The notes under the pieces are model-generated. The model searched no databases and was not told the DNA's origin. It saw nothing but the letters and a program-made list of their open reading frames with translations. From positions 457,441,731 through 457,505,730 of the forward strand of contig CM062810.1 in assembly GCA_031772625.1 (NCBI GenBank): DNA of 64,000 nucleotides, written 5' to 3'. Positions 1-12,293 of this stretch are shown here, piece by piece. This DNA comes from Pinus tabuliformis. Lineage: Eukaryota; Streptophyta; Pinopsida; Pinales; Pinaceae. Position 1 is the first letter of the stretch. Each line of letters begins with the position of its first letter. The position numbers and the translations under genes were made by a program.

Positions 1-523
1 ACTTCGATTGGTCTTTAACACATGATGACTTAGTCATATGGAAATGCTTGAACACCTAGTAATTTCCCACCTTGAAAGACTATAAAGTGGCAAGAATGAA
101 ACCTTCAGACACTTTTTCTAGTTTGAAAATATGTTCATTTTAATCTTTGTCCCTTGCTCTCATCTAATATTCCTTAGAAAATTTCCCTATAGGGAGATTC
201 TTTGCCTTGGGCCATATATTTTCCCACAACACAGTACTATATGAGAATTGGTATCTTATATCATCTATGGAACACAAGAAATGTATGTGTACCAACTAGT
301 TCTTAGCATAGTGCCAATGTACTTAGCTAGAGTGGTCTCTCATTTGTGCACATTTGAATATGCATATCCAAGTGCAAATGTGGAGGGGGAGATGGAAATA
401 ATCCACCTTCATGAGCTAATGGGCTACAAAAAAATGCACAATGAACAAAGTTCCACCTCAAGGATATTATCTTGCCCACTTTATGTACTCACGAGTCTCA
501 ACCTTCAAGTAATGACATCAACA
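1..523. other. Unannotated AT-rich flank
   Basis: No gene is recognised. Short open frames exist but show no domain, codon bias or splice context. The stretch ends in GACATCAACA (514-523), which recurs at 2,595-2,604 and may be a target-site duplication of the element between. Confidence 0.5.
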
Positions 524-1616
524 GGGAAAATTTTAAGAACCCCCCCTAAATTTACATGTATAATAAATGGGCGAATCTCCATGGTATATAGGAAAAATGG
601 AAGGCGATTTTATCAATAATATGATATGTATATATAATTTTTTGGCGAATCTCTCACCAGGCATGGCGAATATTTTACTCAATTATAAAATCTTGTTTTT
701 ATTGAATACACAAATGAAATCATTGCTTTTCTTTAAAATATCTTTTGAAACCAAAATTACCGAAATTACATATCGATAACCTAGTGGGTGTAGGATAAAA
801 TTCACCCGTGCCATTCACAGAAATCATGAGAATAAACCTAATACTATATATAAAACCAAGAAAAATTCAAATTCATCACTTCTAGGGACCTCGTAACCAC
901 CCTCCCAATACACAAGTATGTTCTTGTTTGCAATTAGAAAAATTACCCAAATTACAATCTGTTTACTCCAGCATATGTTGGAAAGTTATAAAAGGATGAC
1001 TAGTGCAATCAATCCATTCCTTTTAGCCCTGGATTTTTTTCAGTTTAAAATAGAAGTATACAAATATACGTGTCCAATGTCTATGCTTTAACCATTCACC
1101 TTAAGATGTTTTTACAATATAATTTCCTAAGTCTATTTAATATCTTCATTATCATAAAAACTAACCTATATCCATCTTAACTCCACATCTACCACTCTTA
1201 GGAGGATGAAATCTATTTATCCCTCTGAGCACTTGGTAGACCCAGAATTAAGATGGATCTAAGATGATATAATTTCCCCTTTAAATAGTCTATGCTCACA
1301 TGAATACCATGGTATTACCATGGGTCAATACCATGGGTTATCATAAACCTGGAGCTTAAAAATTACTATTAGTAATTTATAAAAATTAATAAAATTAATA
1401 GTTGATTTTTATTTTATTTTTTATTTTAACCAAGCTAAAATGTTTAACATACATTAAACTACAACATCCATTTTTACTCTTGATTGGATCAAATATTTTT
1501 TCACTCTATGCTAGTTTGCATATCACGATATTTGATACTTGTCGGGGGTTAGTAGATCCAGAGTAAAGATGGATCTATGCTGGTTTAATTCCCCCATTTA
1601 AATAGGCTACATTCCA

Positions 1617-1721
1617 GGTGAATACCATGGGTCAATACCATGTGCCATTTTGGTGAATACCATGGGTCAATACCATGTGCCATTTTGGTGAATACCATGG
1701 GTCAATACCATGTGCCATTTT
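1617..1721 (+). repeat. 35-bp tandem repeat, three copies
   Basis: Three consecutive 35-bp units begin at 1,617, 1,652 and 1,687, each starting GGTGAATACCATGGG and ending GTGCCATTTT. They are rich in CCATGG/TACCATG. A looser relative lies at 1,301-1,345. The near-perfect identity suggests recent expansion. Confidence 0.9.
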
Positions 1722-1858
1722 TATTTTTATTAATATTAACATTAGGGTTAATAATGTTTTTTTGCATGGTATTAATAATAATCTAGTCCATGGTATTTGT
1801 CCCATAGTATTTTGCCCATAGGTTTCACCTAAATATAACGCATTTTTTGAGTGTTCGT

Positions 1859-2408
1859 AAATATAAGGTGACTTATGGAGTAAATATAAAAAAAAAATTA
1901 TTTGTTTACTATACCTCTCGTTTATTTATATTTTTATTAATTTACCATACTTTTTTACAAATATGGTATTTGGCCCATAGGATTCACTTAAATAAAACCT
2001 CTTTCTTGAGCCTTCATAAATAAAACGAGGGTTATGGACTAAATATAAAAAGATGTTTTATTTATTTACCATGCGTCTAGTTTATTTATATTTTTATTTA
2101 TTTACCATACCTTTTGAGTAAGTATAAAAAGACGTTTTATTTATTTACCATATGTCCACTTTACTTATATTTTTATTTGTTTACACCCTTGCATGCATGT
2201 ATATAAGGTGACTTATGGAGTAAATATAAAAAAATATTTTATTTATTTGCCATACCTCTCATTTATTTATATTTTTATTAATTTACCATACCTCTTTTAT
2301 AAATATGGTATTTGGGCCTTTGACCCATAGGATTCACTTAAATAAAACCTATTCTTGAAAATGGGCAAATGGATTCACTTAAATAAAACCTATTCTTGAA
2401 AATGGGCC
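1859..2408. repeat. Diverged AT-rich tandem repeat block
   Basis: Related phrases (AAGGTGACTTATGGAGTAAA, TTTATTTACCATAC, GATTCACTTAAATAAAACCT) recur several times. The segment near 1,861 reappears near 2,203. At the end a 41-bp unit (2,330-2,370) is directly repeated at 2,371-2,408. No coding potential is seen. Confidence 0.7.
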
Positions 2409-2604
2409 AATGGAAGGTTGTACCTCCTAATTTCAAGGGCTAAATTTACCTTTTTTACCCTCTCCCTTAAAATAAGGTGGGCTAATTGAGGTGATTTGTA
2501 AAAATGTACTATGATACAAAATATTCGCCCACTAAAAATTTAAAACCCCTTAATTTCGCCAAAGGGCGAACATTTGCCCCTAAAAATTTCTATGGACATC
2601 AACA

Positions 2605-3479
2605 AGAGCCCCAAAGTGGTTTGTCACTTTGAAAAAAGTTTGACCATTCCTCTGGCCATCATGATGAACCCACGCATGACAATGATGGATAGTTGATCCT
2701 AAGCCCACAACTGAAGGTTTAGGGCCTCCTTCCAAGGATGAAGACTCTCCTCCTCCAATGGGTTTAATTCTTGCAACATCATAGTCTATCTACTAAATCT
2801 TGCCCAATGACCTGGTTGTTTATATGTATGTTGCTTTATGATTTGGGCTTTATGGCACTTTAGTTTTGTAGACCTTGCATGGCATGTTTTAACTATACAA
2901 CTTTTTTTACTTGCAGTTGTAGCTTGTGGTGGTTGCGTCACCACCCTTTTTCTTTGTAGGAATATATTTTAATGGAAATCTAAAGCATTTTATCCAAATG
3001 CAGAATGCTAAAATATAAAGGCCATTATATCATCAAATCAAGTAATTGCTCCAACTTCATGGGACCCTGGAAAAAAAGAAATGAAAACCCATATGAATAT
3101 CCTATGAAAATACCTCAGCATGAATACCTACATGTATCTCTCCCTTTTTATTCACATATACAATAGATGGTGTTGTCCTGGACGCATTTTAGTTCTCAAT
3201 TACTTTTGGGTTCTACAGATATTCAAAAAAAAGTCTAATGAGAAGATGCATGGAAACAAAAATACTAATTATTTTGTCAGCCCAGCCTAGATAAAACAAT
3301 AAGGACTTTAGAATTCAAGCATAAACAACTAACTTTCCCTTCCATGATTTCCACACATGAGTTGGCAATACCCAAATCAATACCAATCACATCATTGCCA
3401 ACATGCATTGAGTTGTAAGCCCTAACAACGATTAGTGAAAATTCTAAAACAAAATGAAATTTTCAATGCAGTGAGGCCA
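2605..3479. other. No gene seen
   Basis: This is AT-rich intergenic DNA. Nothing beyond chance short frames can be supported. Confidence 0.5.
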
Positions 3480-3633
3480 TTTTCTTCTTAATTTCTTGAA
3501 ATTAATCAAGTAATACAATCCTACCACAAAAGAAGGTTATCGTATAAACTTGAAAGTTTTCTTCTTAATTTCTTGAAATTAATCAAGTAATACAATCCTA
3601 CCACAAAAGAAGGTTATCGTATAAACCTGAAAG
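3480..3633. repeat. 77-bp tandem duplication
   Basis: The unit at 3,480-3,556 is repeated directly at 3,557-3,633 with a single visible difference (T/C near the end). The unit begins TTTTCTTCTTAATTTC and ends with GAAAG. Confidence 0.92.
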
Positions 3634-3845
3634 TTCTTGTTGTATTTGGACATCTTTGTATGATAACGACCCGGGGCATGACACATACATGATCTAGAAG
3701 CCCTGCAAAAGCATTGCATCACATTGTGAATGAAAATCCAAAATAATCACATTAAGGAAAGGTAGAGGAGGTAGACCCACCTAACCCCAAAGAAACTTTG
3801 TCAATGTATTTTAGAAAAACATTTTTAGACTGTCAAACCTTAATG

Positions 3846-4156
<311 letters not shown>

Positions 4157-7100
4157 TCCTATGCTAAAACTTTGCATTACACACACTTAGGAACCACTAT
4201 CATCCAATGTTGAATCCTCCCTGTAATTGAAATGACTACCAAAATAAATGCAAAGCACTACCTTGTTGATTTCAAAACCAAATTAATTGAGAAAGTACAT
4301 GTGGATAATTTTTTACTACACACCTATACAATGACTTTCTTCCAACTTCTGCAGGTATATCAACAAAAGAGGCAAAAAACTCCATTTCAGTTGGACCATT
4401 AAATCGTCAATGTGTATAGGATTTGGAGAAAAACGTACTTAATAAGGTTCATGTCTAGTTACAACAATTGGGCTTTGCACAATATGCTTCTTGTCTATCC
4501 AAGAAGGGAAGCCAAATGGTGTGTCCGCATTACTGGGGAGAAGGTTCATATGCTTTGTGGTTACAGTGACAATGTAGCTCAGTTTCTGGTTTTTCCTCAG
4601 GAAAGACCAACTTTCTTGGCTTGATAGTCATAACATGACTCACACCTCCCCTTGGAGGAATGGCCCTGAGTCTGTAGACTAACTGAGGAGAGCGTACATT
4701 AATGACAATTATCAATAATACAGTTCATTGCTTCTTGGGTTGATTGAGATGAAAACTACATAGAATGAAGGATAGTTGAGATTACCAAGACTTATTCTTC
4801 GTGATGGGCACTGGGCAGGCTTTTGGGTGATAACCTAAATGGATTTTTTGTTATAATTAAGGTTGCACATATAAGATTAAAAAGACGGAATGGATGAAAA
4901 ATGATACCATAAAAAATAAAACAAAGTGGAAAGACTAAATAGATTAATAATGCTACCATGAGAAAACAAAACAAAGAAAGAATTATTATTGCAACAGTTA
5001 CTAATATGACATCCTGGGCAAACTTTCCTTGTCTTTTAGTACAAATAAATTTAGCTTTACACACATCAGCCTACATGAAAACCTCAACTTTCTTGATATG
5101 TCAAAATTTCATTAAAATCCATCTTTAGTTAGATGAAATCAGTATAAGAAGACATATTTAAATATTGGAAGCAAAAACATCATCTACAGGGATTCTGAAT
5201 TGATTAAGATATCATGATATCAACCCTGGATTTTGCATAAAATGGTGGAGAAACATATTTTATGTATCAATACTTCACATGTAAATATATTTTACAGATA
5301 TAACTATATGGGGTAAGGCACTATCAGTTACTCCCATATTTTAGTGCACTGTCGGATCATGCTCAAGGATGTTGTGCCTCATGTCCTGAGGTGTTAAATT
5401 TATCATTTTGGTCTAACAATTTTCTCTTTCCTTGTCTCCAATAGGAAAATGGCATGGATCAAGCCAACCCCAAAGTACTTTATGCAATTCTGACCTTAGC
5501 TTCAAGTAGCTCTTGTTGACGCTCCAATGTACTCAGTTTGTCATTCAATGTTGCTAACTTGCTTTTAGTTGAGGCCTTTAAACAAAGAGTAAATATCAAA
5601 TAGCCTTCTATCATAAAATTACACTACAAACAAAAGAAAAACTATTGTATATCTAACAATTCCAAATGAGTTTTTTATTCTCATAACTTGATGTTGGAAA
5701 AATGAAGGAGAACCTATTTATATGAAATCCTTATTATTGCATTGGGAAAAACTAGGTGCTTAATAGTCCAAGATAGGGCATGGGATATATCAACACATTA
5801 CATATTTGTATGTGAAATGATTTAGTGAATCTAGATGATGAATTATGTGAATTGAACACGGACACTAATATAGATCCATCTAAACTAGCGTCTTATATAC
5901 ACTTCAAGGTTGCTCACCTTCCAGCTACATAATGCACATCCAAGTTCACACAAATGAGTAATATATCATATATTGAAATTTAGGTGATATGTAATCAAGA
6001 ACTCCACGACCTTGAGGTGCATAAAAGGGCGATCTAGATGGGTATGTGTTAGTTCCCAGAACGAAGAGCTGGAAGACCATATTGGAGATCATCATAGAAA
6101 TTTGTCATATATAAACTAATACAAAGATGGGGTTGTTTAAAATTATGTCCATTCATTGGAAAATATAGGTTTTTGTATTTACTATACATGAGATTTCTAT
6201 AGATCCATTGCATAATTGTCTTCATAGATAAAGGTTATTAGTACATTTAATACTAAACATATTAAACCCAGATCCATTATTAAGCCAAATTCAGCGTAAA
6301 AAAATCCCCAAATTTTCAGAGCTAAAAGTGTGATATAATAATAGGAACCCACAGACCAAACTGTGGCAGAAATTTGAAAAGACAATAATAGAAAATCACA
6401 TACAAAACTGTAGTGGAAATTTAAAGAGATGATGGACATTAAGAGCGAGGGAAGAGGAGAACTCTTGGTTGTCCCAGTCTGATTGTATTGTTATGCCTCA
6501 TTCTAGCTAGTTGGTTCCATCATGGTTTGGTTGGTCAGGGGCTAGGTCCTTGGAAAATTTACCGAAGGGAGGGCTCGGGTTCCCCCTTATGGGAGAGACA
6601 ATGACCGTAGGGAGTGTCTCGGAGTGCTGCAAGTCATTCATGACCGGAGGCAACCATCTACTATACTCAATTCAAGCGCTTGAATCACGAATATTATCAG
6701 ACTTTGAAGGGGCCTACGAGGACCTTAAGCTTTGTCGGATCTTGAAACATGATACTGAAAATATGTGAAATCAAACCAAATTGACCTTATATTTCATTCC
6801 CATCCCCTAGGGTGAACAGTTCCATTGACGATTGTGGCATAGTTTGCCTTCCTAGCTGACCTATTAGGGCTATGGTTCCCAAATGGAATGATAAGGGCTA
6901 CCCAAGTGAAGTGTCCTATCCTCTTCCAAGCCTTTGCATCGTTAGAACATTCACTGCGCTGGTAATGCCCCCAGTTTTTGCCATTCTACTACTTTTCTTA
7001 ATCGTTGATGGTAGAGATAGCCCCTAATTAGTAGAAATTGGCAACGATTGGGAGCAAATCCCACCTGCAAACATATTTTTAAGGCGAATCAGGGGTTTGA

Positions 7101-7228
7101 AAGTAAATTTGGAGAGGCGAAATCTTCTTTTATACGACTTATTTTCCATAATATTGGTGGCTAAAATGTAGTATTTATTTTGTTTGAAATAGTTTTTGGG
7201 TGAACTATAGAAAAGGGTGTAATATAAA
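4157..7228. other. No gene recognised; one GC-richer patch
   Basis: Mostly AT-rich intergenic DNA. From about 6,480 to 6,980 the composition is clearly more GC-rich, with an 85-codon open frame (6,511-6,768), but I recognise no protein, tRNA or organellar gene in it. It may be a fragment inserted from elsewhere, such as an organelle or an element; that is a guess. Confidence 0.35.
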
Positions 7229-7305
7229 AAATTCACCCCTCCAAAATATAAAACCCATTAAATTTCGCCCATGGGCTAAAATTCGCCCCTAAAATTTTCT
7301 ATGAC
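7229..7305. mobile_element. Terminal fragment related to the 524-2,594 element
   Basis: This segment aligns with 2,523-2,597: both run from TTCGCCC/TTCACCC through a stretch resembling AAACCC-TTAATTTCGCC to CCCCTAAAAATTTCTATG. It abuts the Copia LTR at 7,311, so the Copia insertion may have truncated it. No second terminus could be found. Confidence 0.4.
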
Positions 7306-7310
7306 AAGAT

Positions 7311-9051
7311 GTTGAGAAAATTGTTTTCATTGATGTCAAGTGAACAAGCGAATACAAGTTAAAGGGGAGTTTTTTTTATGAATATTATCAATGAGATGTA
7401 GCCTATCTTCGAAGGCATTTTGTCTACAAGTAAATTGTTCAAATGCTCTTGCAAAGACCTTTCTAATGGTATATGACACTTTGTCAAATTCCCAAGGATT
7501 GGGGAGATTTTCTTTTTTGAAGTGAAGGAATGTTTGGAAGTAAGAGAAGGATTCAAAGAATCCAGGGAATTCAGGAAATCTAGGGTGCAAAGAGGTTAGC
7601 ACACAATAGAAAGACCCAAATGTCAAATTCATCTAGACTTATACAAGAAGTGTGAAGTATCCAAATGTATTTTTATCTGGATCATCCAAGGTTCTCATTA
7701 TTATTTTGGATCTAGTTTCATGAGAGGGAGAGACTTGTGTCAATCTCCCAAAAGAGCGAAGTCTCACATGAAGGTAGAGATATTGAACCATCTAGGTATC
7801 CAATATTTATGCAAGGTAGCCATTCTAACAAAACAATCAGAGCCGTATTTCCATTGAAGCTATTTTGGGTCACAATTCTGAGATTTGTGGTTTTGTAGTG
7901 AAGGGTATATCCAGGCACCAGGGCTTGTCGAAGGCATGACAAAGAGTTACAAAGTGAATGCCTAGATACTCGATTTCAGGTAGAAACAATCAAATTTCAA
8001 GGTTCTAATACTAGTCATATTTCCATTTGAAAGTCATCTGGATCATACAGCTCATCCGGTTATTCGACAATAAGGGAATTCATGCATATAGACATTTAAT
8101 CCAAAAATAAAATGAACTAAATACTAGATTTTATGAAATGAACAGGATAAGTGTTGTAGAGATAAATGATGAGTGGTTTTTCCAAGCAAAGGTGCTACCA
8201 TATGCTAAAGCAAATATGGAATTTTGGGAAAGTTTGGAATTTGAGTGCTAAAAGTAGAAAAAGAACAATTGCAGCCTTAACACCAAATTTGGACAAACAA
8301 GCCAAAGATATTAGATTTTTGTTTTTGAAAGGGAATGTAAAACATTTTATTCACATGTAGATTGAGAAGAAAAGTTGTTGAAGAATTATTTAACTAATTG
8401 AATAATTAAAGAATGCAAATATGAGAGTGGTTGAAGAAATTATGAGGAAAATAGCTAATATAAAACATCTATGAAGCTTAACTACAAGCTAAAATTTAAA
8501 ATAGAAAATTAGCTAAGAATAGAAGCAACTATAAAGCTTTATATGTAGCATCAACATTAAAGAGAAAAGACATGAATAGAGACAAAGATGTGTGCCTTGG
8601 GCTGAAGAGCATACCTGAGAAGGAGAAATTGATGAGGTAATATCTTATAAAAAATAAGCCTTATATCTGATTTTGAAAATTTATTAAAGAAGGAGGTAGA
8701 AGGTTGTGCAAGTAGGTACTTGCACAACAAGGAGTTGGTTCTTCCTTCATGTTGGTGCCTATAAAAATCAGCAAGTTTGTGCTTGCACGAGAAAAAGGAT
8801 CTTAGAGCCTTCTATAGGTTTAGCCTACACAAATTGATGTAATTTGAAGTTGAAGCTTTTTTTACATCCTAATAAAAAAGAAATTATGGTTTTTCTCGAT
8901 TGGGTTTCCATGCTAATACCTTGTGTCCACACTTTATTAGATTGTTCTATTATTATTTATTACTATTTAGTTGAGTATTTTTACTTAAAGTAATTTTTAA
9001 AATTGTTAAAATATTTATCACCCCCTCTTAGTATTTTCGTGATTTCAAAAA
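7311..9051 (+). mobile_element. Copia 5' LTR (about 1.74 kb)
   Basis: It starts TGTTGAGAAAA and ends just before the primer-binding site at 9,054. It aligns over its length with the LTR at 22,643-24,386, which has nearly the same size. The last bases, TTTCAAAAA, are degraded relative to the CTAACA end seen at 19,595-19,600. No 5-bp target duplication matches across the whole complex, as expected after rearrangement. Confidence 0.85.
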
Positions 9052-9053
9052 AT

Positions 9054-9065
9054 TGGTATCAGAGC
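9054..9065 (+). promoter_or_regulatory. Copia primer-binding site
   Basis: TGGTATCAGAGC follows the LTR end. This is the classic plant Copia priming site complementary to the 3' end of initiator tRNA-Met. Confidence 0.88.
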
Positions 9066-9126
9066 CAAGTTCCTTCAACAATAGTCTAAAAACTGGAAGG
9101 TAGATCTGAGATAATATCTAGCTAGG

Positions 9127-11385
9127 ATGGAATTCACACCAATACAGCTCCTATCTTTACCAAAACAAATTGTGCATTCTATAAGTTAAGGATGAGGACT
9201 TACTTACTATATCTTGGCGCAAATGTCAAGGAAATAATGTGAAATGGTTATGCAAAGACAGCTGCCATGATTAACAAAGATGATAAGCTTGGATTCACTT
9301 ATAATGTGAAAGAAATGAATGCACACCTCGCTGAATTTTTTGAATATGAATTGGTAAAAGTTATGAAATGCACCGATACCAAGGCAATATAGGACAAGAT
9401 GAGTAGTTTCTATGAAGGATACAATAAATTAAAGAAGGATAAACTTCAAGCCTACAGAATGAAGATTGAATATTTAAATATGCATGAGGATGAGGAAATA
9501 GCTAAATTCCTCCTTAGAGTGGATGAAATAGTCAATACAATAAGAGGACTTACTGACACAATAACAAATTCATTTGTAGTTCAAAACGTGTTGAGTTCAC
9601 TCCTTGCAAGATATAATGCCAAGGTGTTAGCCATTGAGGAAATTCCAAAGATCCACACTCTAGCATTGGATCAATTGCATGGAATGTTGATAGCCTATCA
9701 AATGAGGACTTCAAAAGGTAGAACTACATCAAAGGAGGAAGCCTTCCAAGATGACAAAAAATATAAATAAGATCATGATGACTCAATTTGCGGATCAGAT
9801 GAAGAGGAGGAAAAAACTGTTAGAAAAAATAATAGAGGATTTAGCTAATACAAAGGTAAGTTACCTTTTAAATGTTTTAACTATGGTAAAGTAGTCCAAT
9901 ATGCATCTAAATGTCCACAAAATAAAAACAAGAATGAAAATGAACATAAGGATAAATATATAAAAGTAAAAAAGGATAAGGATATCAAAGAGAAGAGTTT
10001 CTATACTCAAAATGATAGTAGTTCCTCCGAACATGAAGATGAAAAATCCTATGATGAGGATAGATCTACAGCAAGTACAAAAGAGTTAATGTTCATGGCT
10101 TTAGACACTATAGAAAAAAAACATGTAGAATCAGATGAGGGAGTGGCTGAAGTAGATTTGGAAGGTGAGTTGATTAGTGCTTTAGAAGAAATTCAGAGGC
10201 TAAGGAAAAATAATAAGATGAAAAAAAATATTTTGGAAAACTTTGAAAAAGAAAATGGTAACTCTGAAAATTTGGCACCTATTCTTCAAAAAATCAAGGA
10301 AGCAAAGAAGATTGAAGATACTTTGCTAGAACGTTTGAAAAACAAAGGTAAGGAATGTGAAAAGCTCAAGGAGGGCGTAGTCTCCCTTAGAAAAGAGTTA
10401 GAAAAGGCTACATCACAACTCAATCTAAATCATAAATTTATCAAAGGATCTAGTAAGTTGGATGAAATTTCGGGTGTCCAAAAATATACCCTCATATCAG
10501 TACTGGTTTTGGCTATGAAGGAGAGACAAGCTCAAAATCACTTGAAGACAAGGAATCCATTAGCCTTACTGATGTAGTCAAGGGGCTAGACAGAGTTGCA
10601 GTGAAATAAAATGATCAGAAACCACAAGAGATGCAAACAAAAAAGAATAGAAACAAGATAAAAATGGGTGAAAAAAAAAACAAAAAAAAAGCAATGGAAT
10701 GAAAGTTACAACCATTCGAAAAAATACAATGTTCAAGCAAGAAATCAACAAGGACCTTTTATGACTCAAAGAAGAAGACAAAAAAACATTAACAGACAAA
10801 TGGTTCCTAGGTATGAGAATATTTTCTTGGTTATTGTTTTACATACAAAAATTATGGACATATAGTTGCAAGTTTTAAATCATACTTAGAAATATGCAAA
10901 TAAGAAATCAAAGATACAAATGTTATCAACCAAATAGGAGATTTTCCAATTTAAAAAGGAATGTTCTTAGGGACAACAATTCCTTTTCCCCTTTGTTTTA
11001 TGTGATTAAATGTTGTAACTTCCATAATTATGGGCATAAGACAGTTAAATGTGATATCAAAAAATTTAGACCAGCTCTTGAGATCAAGCAAGCTAAAGAA
11101 GAACACAAGGTATGGCAACAAAAAAAGGAAGAAAGTAATGAAAAATATGGTATTGTGTTGTATTCCCAAAATCAGGGAAGTCAATGGTATGTAGATAGTG
11201 GTTTTTCAAAGCATATGAGAGGTGACAAGAATAAATTCTTGTCTTTAAAAGAATAAAAAATAGGAAATGTCACTTTTGTAAATGATGCTCCTAGAAAGAT
11301 CATGGGCAAAGGTATAGTTAGCCTGGTAAATGGAAAAAGGAAAAAGTAAGAATGTGCTCTTTGTAGATGGACTGAAACAAGAAAT
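9127..11385 (+). pseudogene. Copia gag and protease, truncated and multiply broken
   Basis: In order: a UBN2-type gag domain (the clearest open part is 9,399-9,770, with the stretch EEIAKFLLRVDEIVNTIRGL); a zinc knuckle near 9,868-9,910 whose second Cys and His are changed to Tyr and Gln; a Glu/Lys-rich coiled coil (10,089-10,520) followed by a frameshift; a degenerate second CCHC motif near 11,015; and a protease start with the catalytic Asp in VDSG followed by SKHM near 11,190. In-frame stops lie at 9,240 (TGA), 9,390 (TAG), 9,768 and 11,254. The sequence breaks off soon after the protease, where an LTR fragment begins at about 11,393. No integrase or RT is present here. Confidence 0.85.
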
Positions 11386-11392
11386 CAAAGTT

Positions 11393-12131
11393 AAAATTAG
11401 AACAAGAACAATTGCAGTCTGAACACAAAATTTGGACTAATATGCTAAGGAAATTAGATTTTTGTTTTTTGCAAGGACTGTAAAACATTTTATTCACATG
11501 TAGTTTGAGAATAAAAGTTGTTGAAGAATTATTTAACTAATTGAACAATTAAAGAATGCAAATATGAGAGTGGTTGAAGCAATTATAAGGAAAACAACCA
11601 ATATAAGACATATATGAAGCTTAACTACAAGCTAAATTTTAAAATAGAAAATTAGCTAAGAATATAAGCAACTATCATGGAGCTTTATATGTAGGAACAA
11701 CATTAAAGAAAAAAGACATGAATAGAGACAAATATGTGTGCCTTGGGCCGAAGAGAATATTTGAGAAGGATAAATTGATGAGGTAATCATATGAAAAAGA
11801 AGCCTTACATCTGAGTTTGAAAATTTATGAAAGAAGTATGTAAAAGGCTGTGCAAGTAGGTACTTTCACAATAGGGAGTTGGTTATTCCTTCATGTTAGT
11901 TCTTGTAGAAATTAGCAAGTTTGTGCTTACAAAAGAAAAAGGAGCTTGGAGCCTTCTATAGGATGTAGCCTACACAATTTGATATAATTTGAAGTTCAAG
12001 CTTTATTTTGCATCCTAATAGAATGGTTTTTCTCGATTGGGTTTCCATGCTAATATCTTGTCTCTAGAATTTATTAGATTTTTCTATTTTTATCTATTAG
12101 TATGTAGCTGAGTAATTTTACTTTGAGAAAG
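11393..12131 (+). mobile_element. Copia LTR fragment, part 1 (split by LINE)
   Basis: From AAAATTAGAACAAGAACAATTGCAG onward (11,393) this follows LTR positions 8,250-8,990. It is only the 3' half of an LTR; its first 0.95 kb is missing. The LTR is cut at 12,131 by the LINE and resumes at 19,539. Confidence 0.85.
12118..12131 (+). repeat. LINE target-site duplication, left copy
   Basis: TTACTTTGAGAAAG, 14 bp, is repeated exactly at 19,525-19,538 right after the LINE A-tail. Confidence 0.93.
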
Positions 12132-12293
12132 ACTAACAATTATTTCAAAAAATTGGGACAATTGGCATTGTCATTCAACGAGGAATTGGCTCTGGAATGC
12201 CTAGACGCGTTGCTCTGCATGCGCTAATCCTAAACCCTTCCTCCCTTCGATCTCCAACTGCATCGCTACAGGACTCGCGTTGAGCACTAATCC

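Larger units (their letters stand above)
524..2594. mobile_element. Putative TIR DNA transposon, non-autonomous
   Basis: The 2.07-kb segment is bounded by a perfect 10-bp direct repeat, GACATCAACA, at 514-523 and 2,595-2,604. Its ends are loosely inverted: the left begins GGGAAAATTTTAAG and the right, read on the minus strand, begins CATAGAAATTTTTAGGGG. Both ends also carry GGGCGAA-type motifs. A 9-11 bp duplication would suit a Mutator-like element, but no transposase is visible and the interior is AT-rich tandem repeat. A related end lies at 7,229-7,305. The class is inferred; the flanking repeat is seen directly. Confidence 0.4.

Noticed and set aside
6511-6768. NUMT/plastid insertion
   Set aside because: Composition hints at it, but no organellar gene could be recognised, so it is not called.
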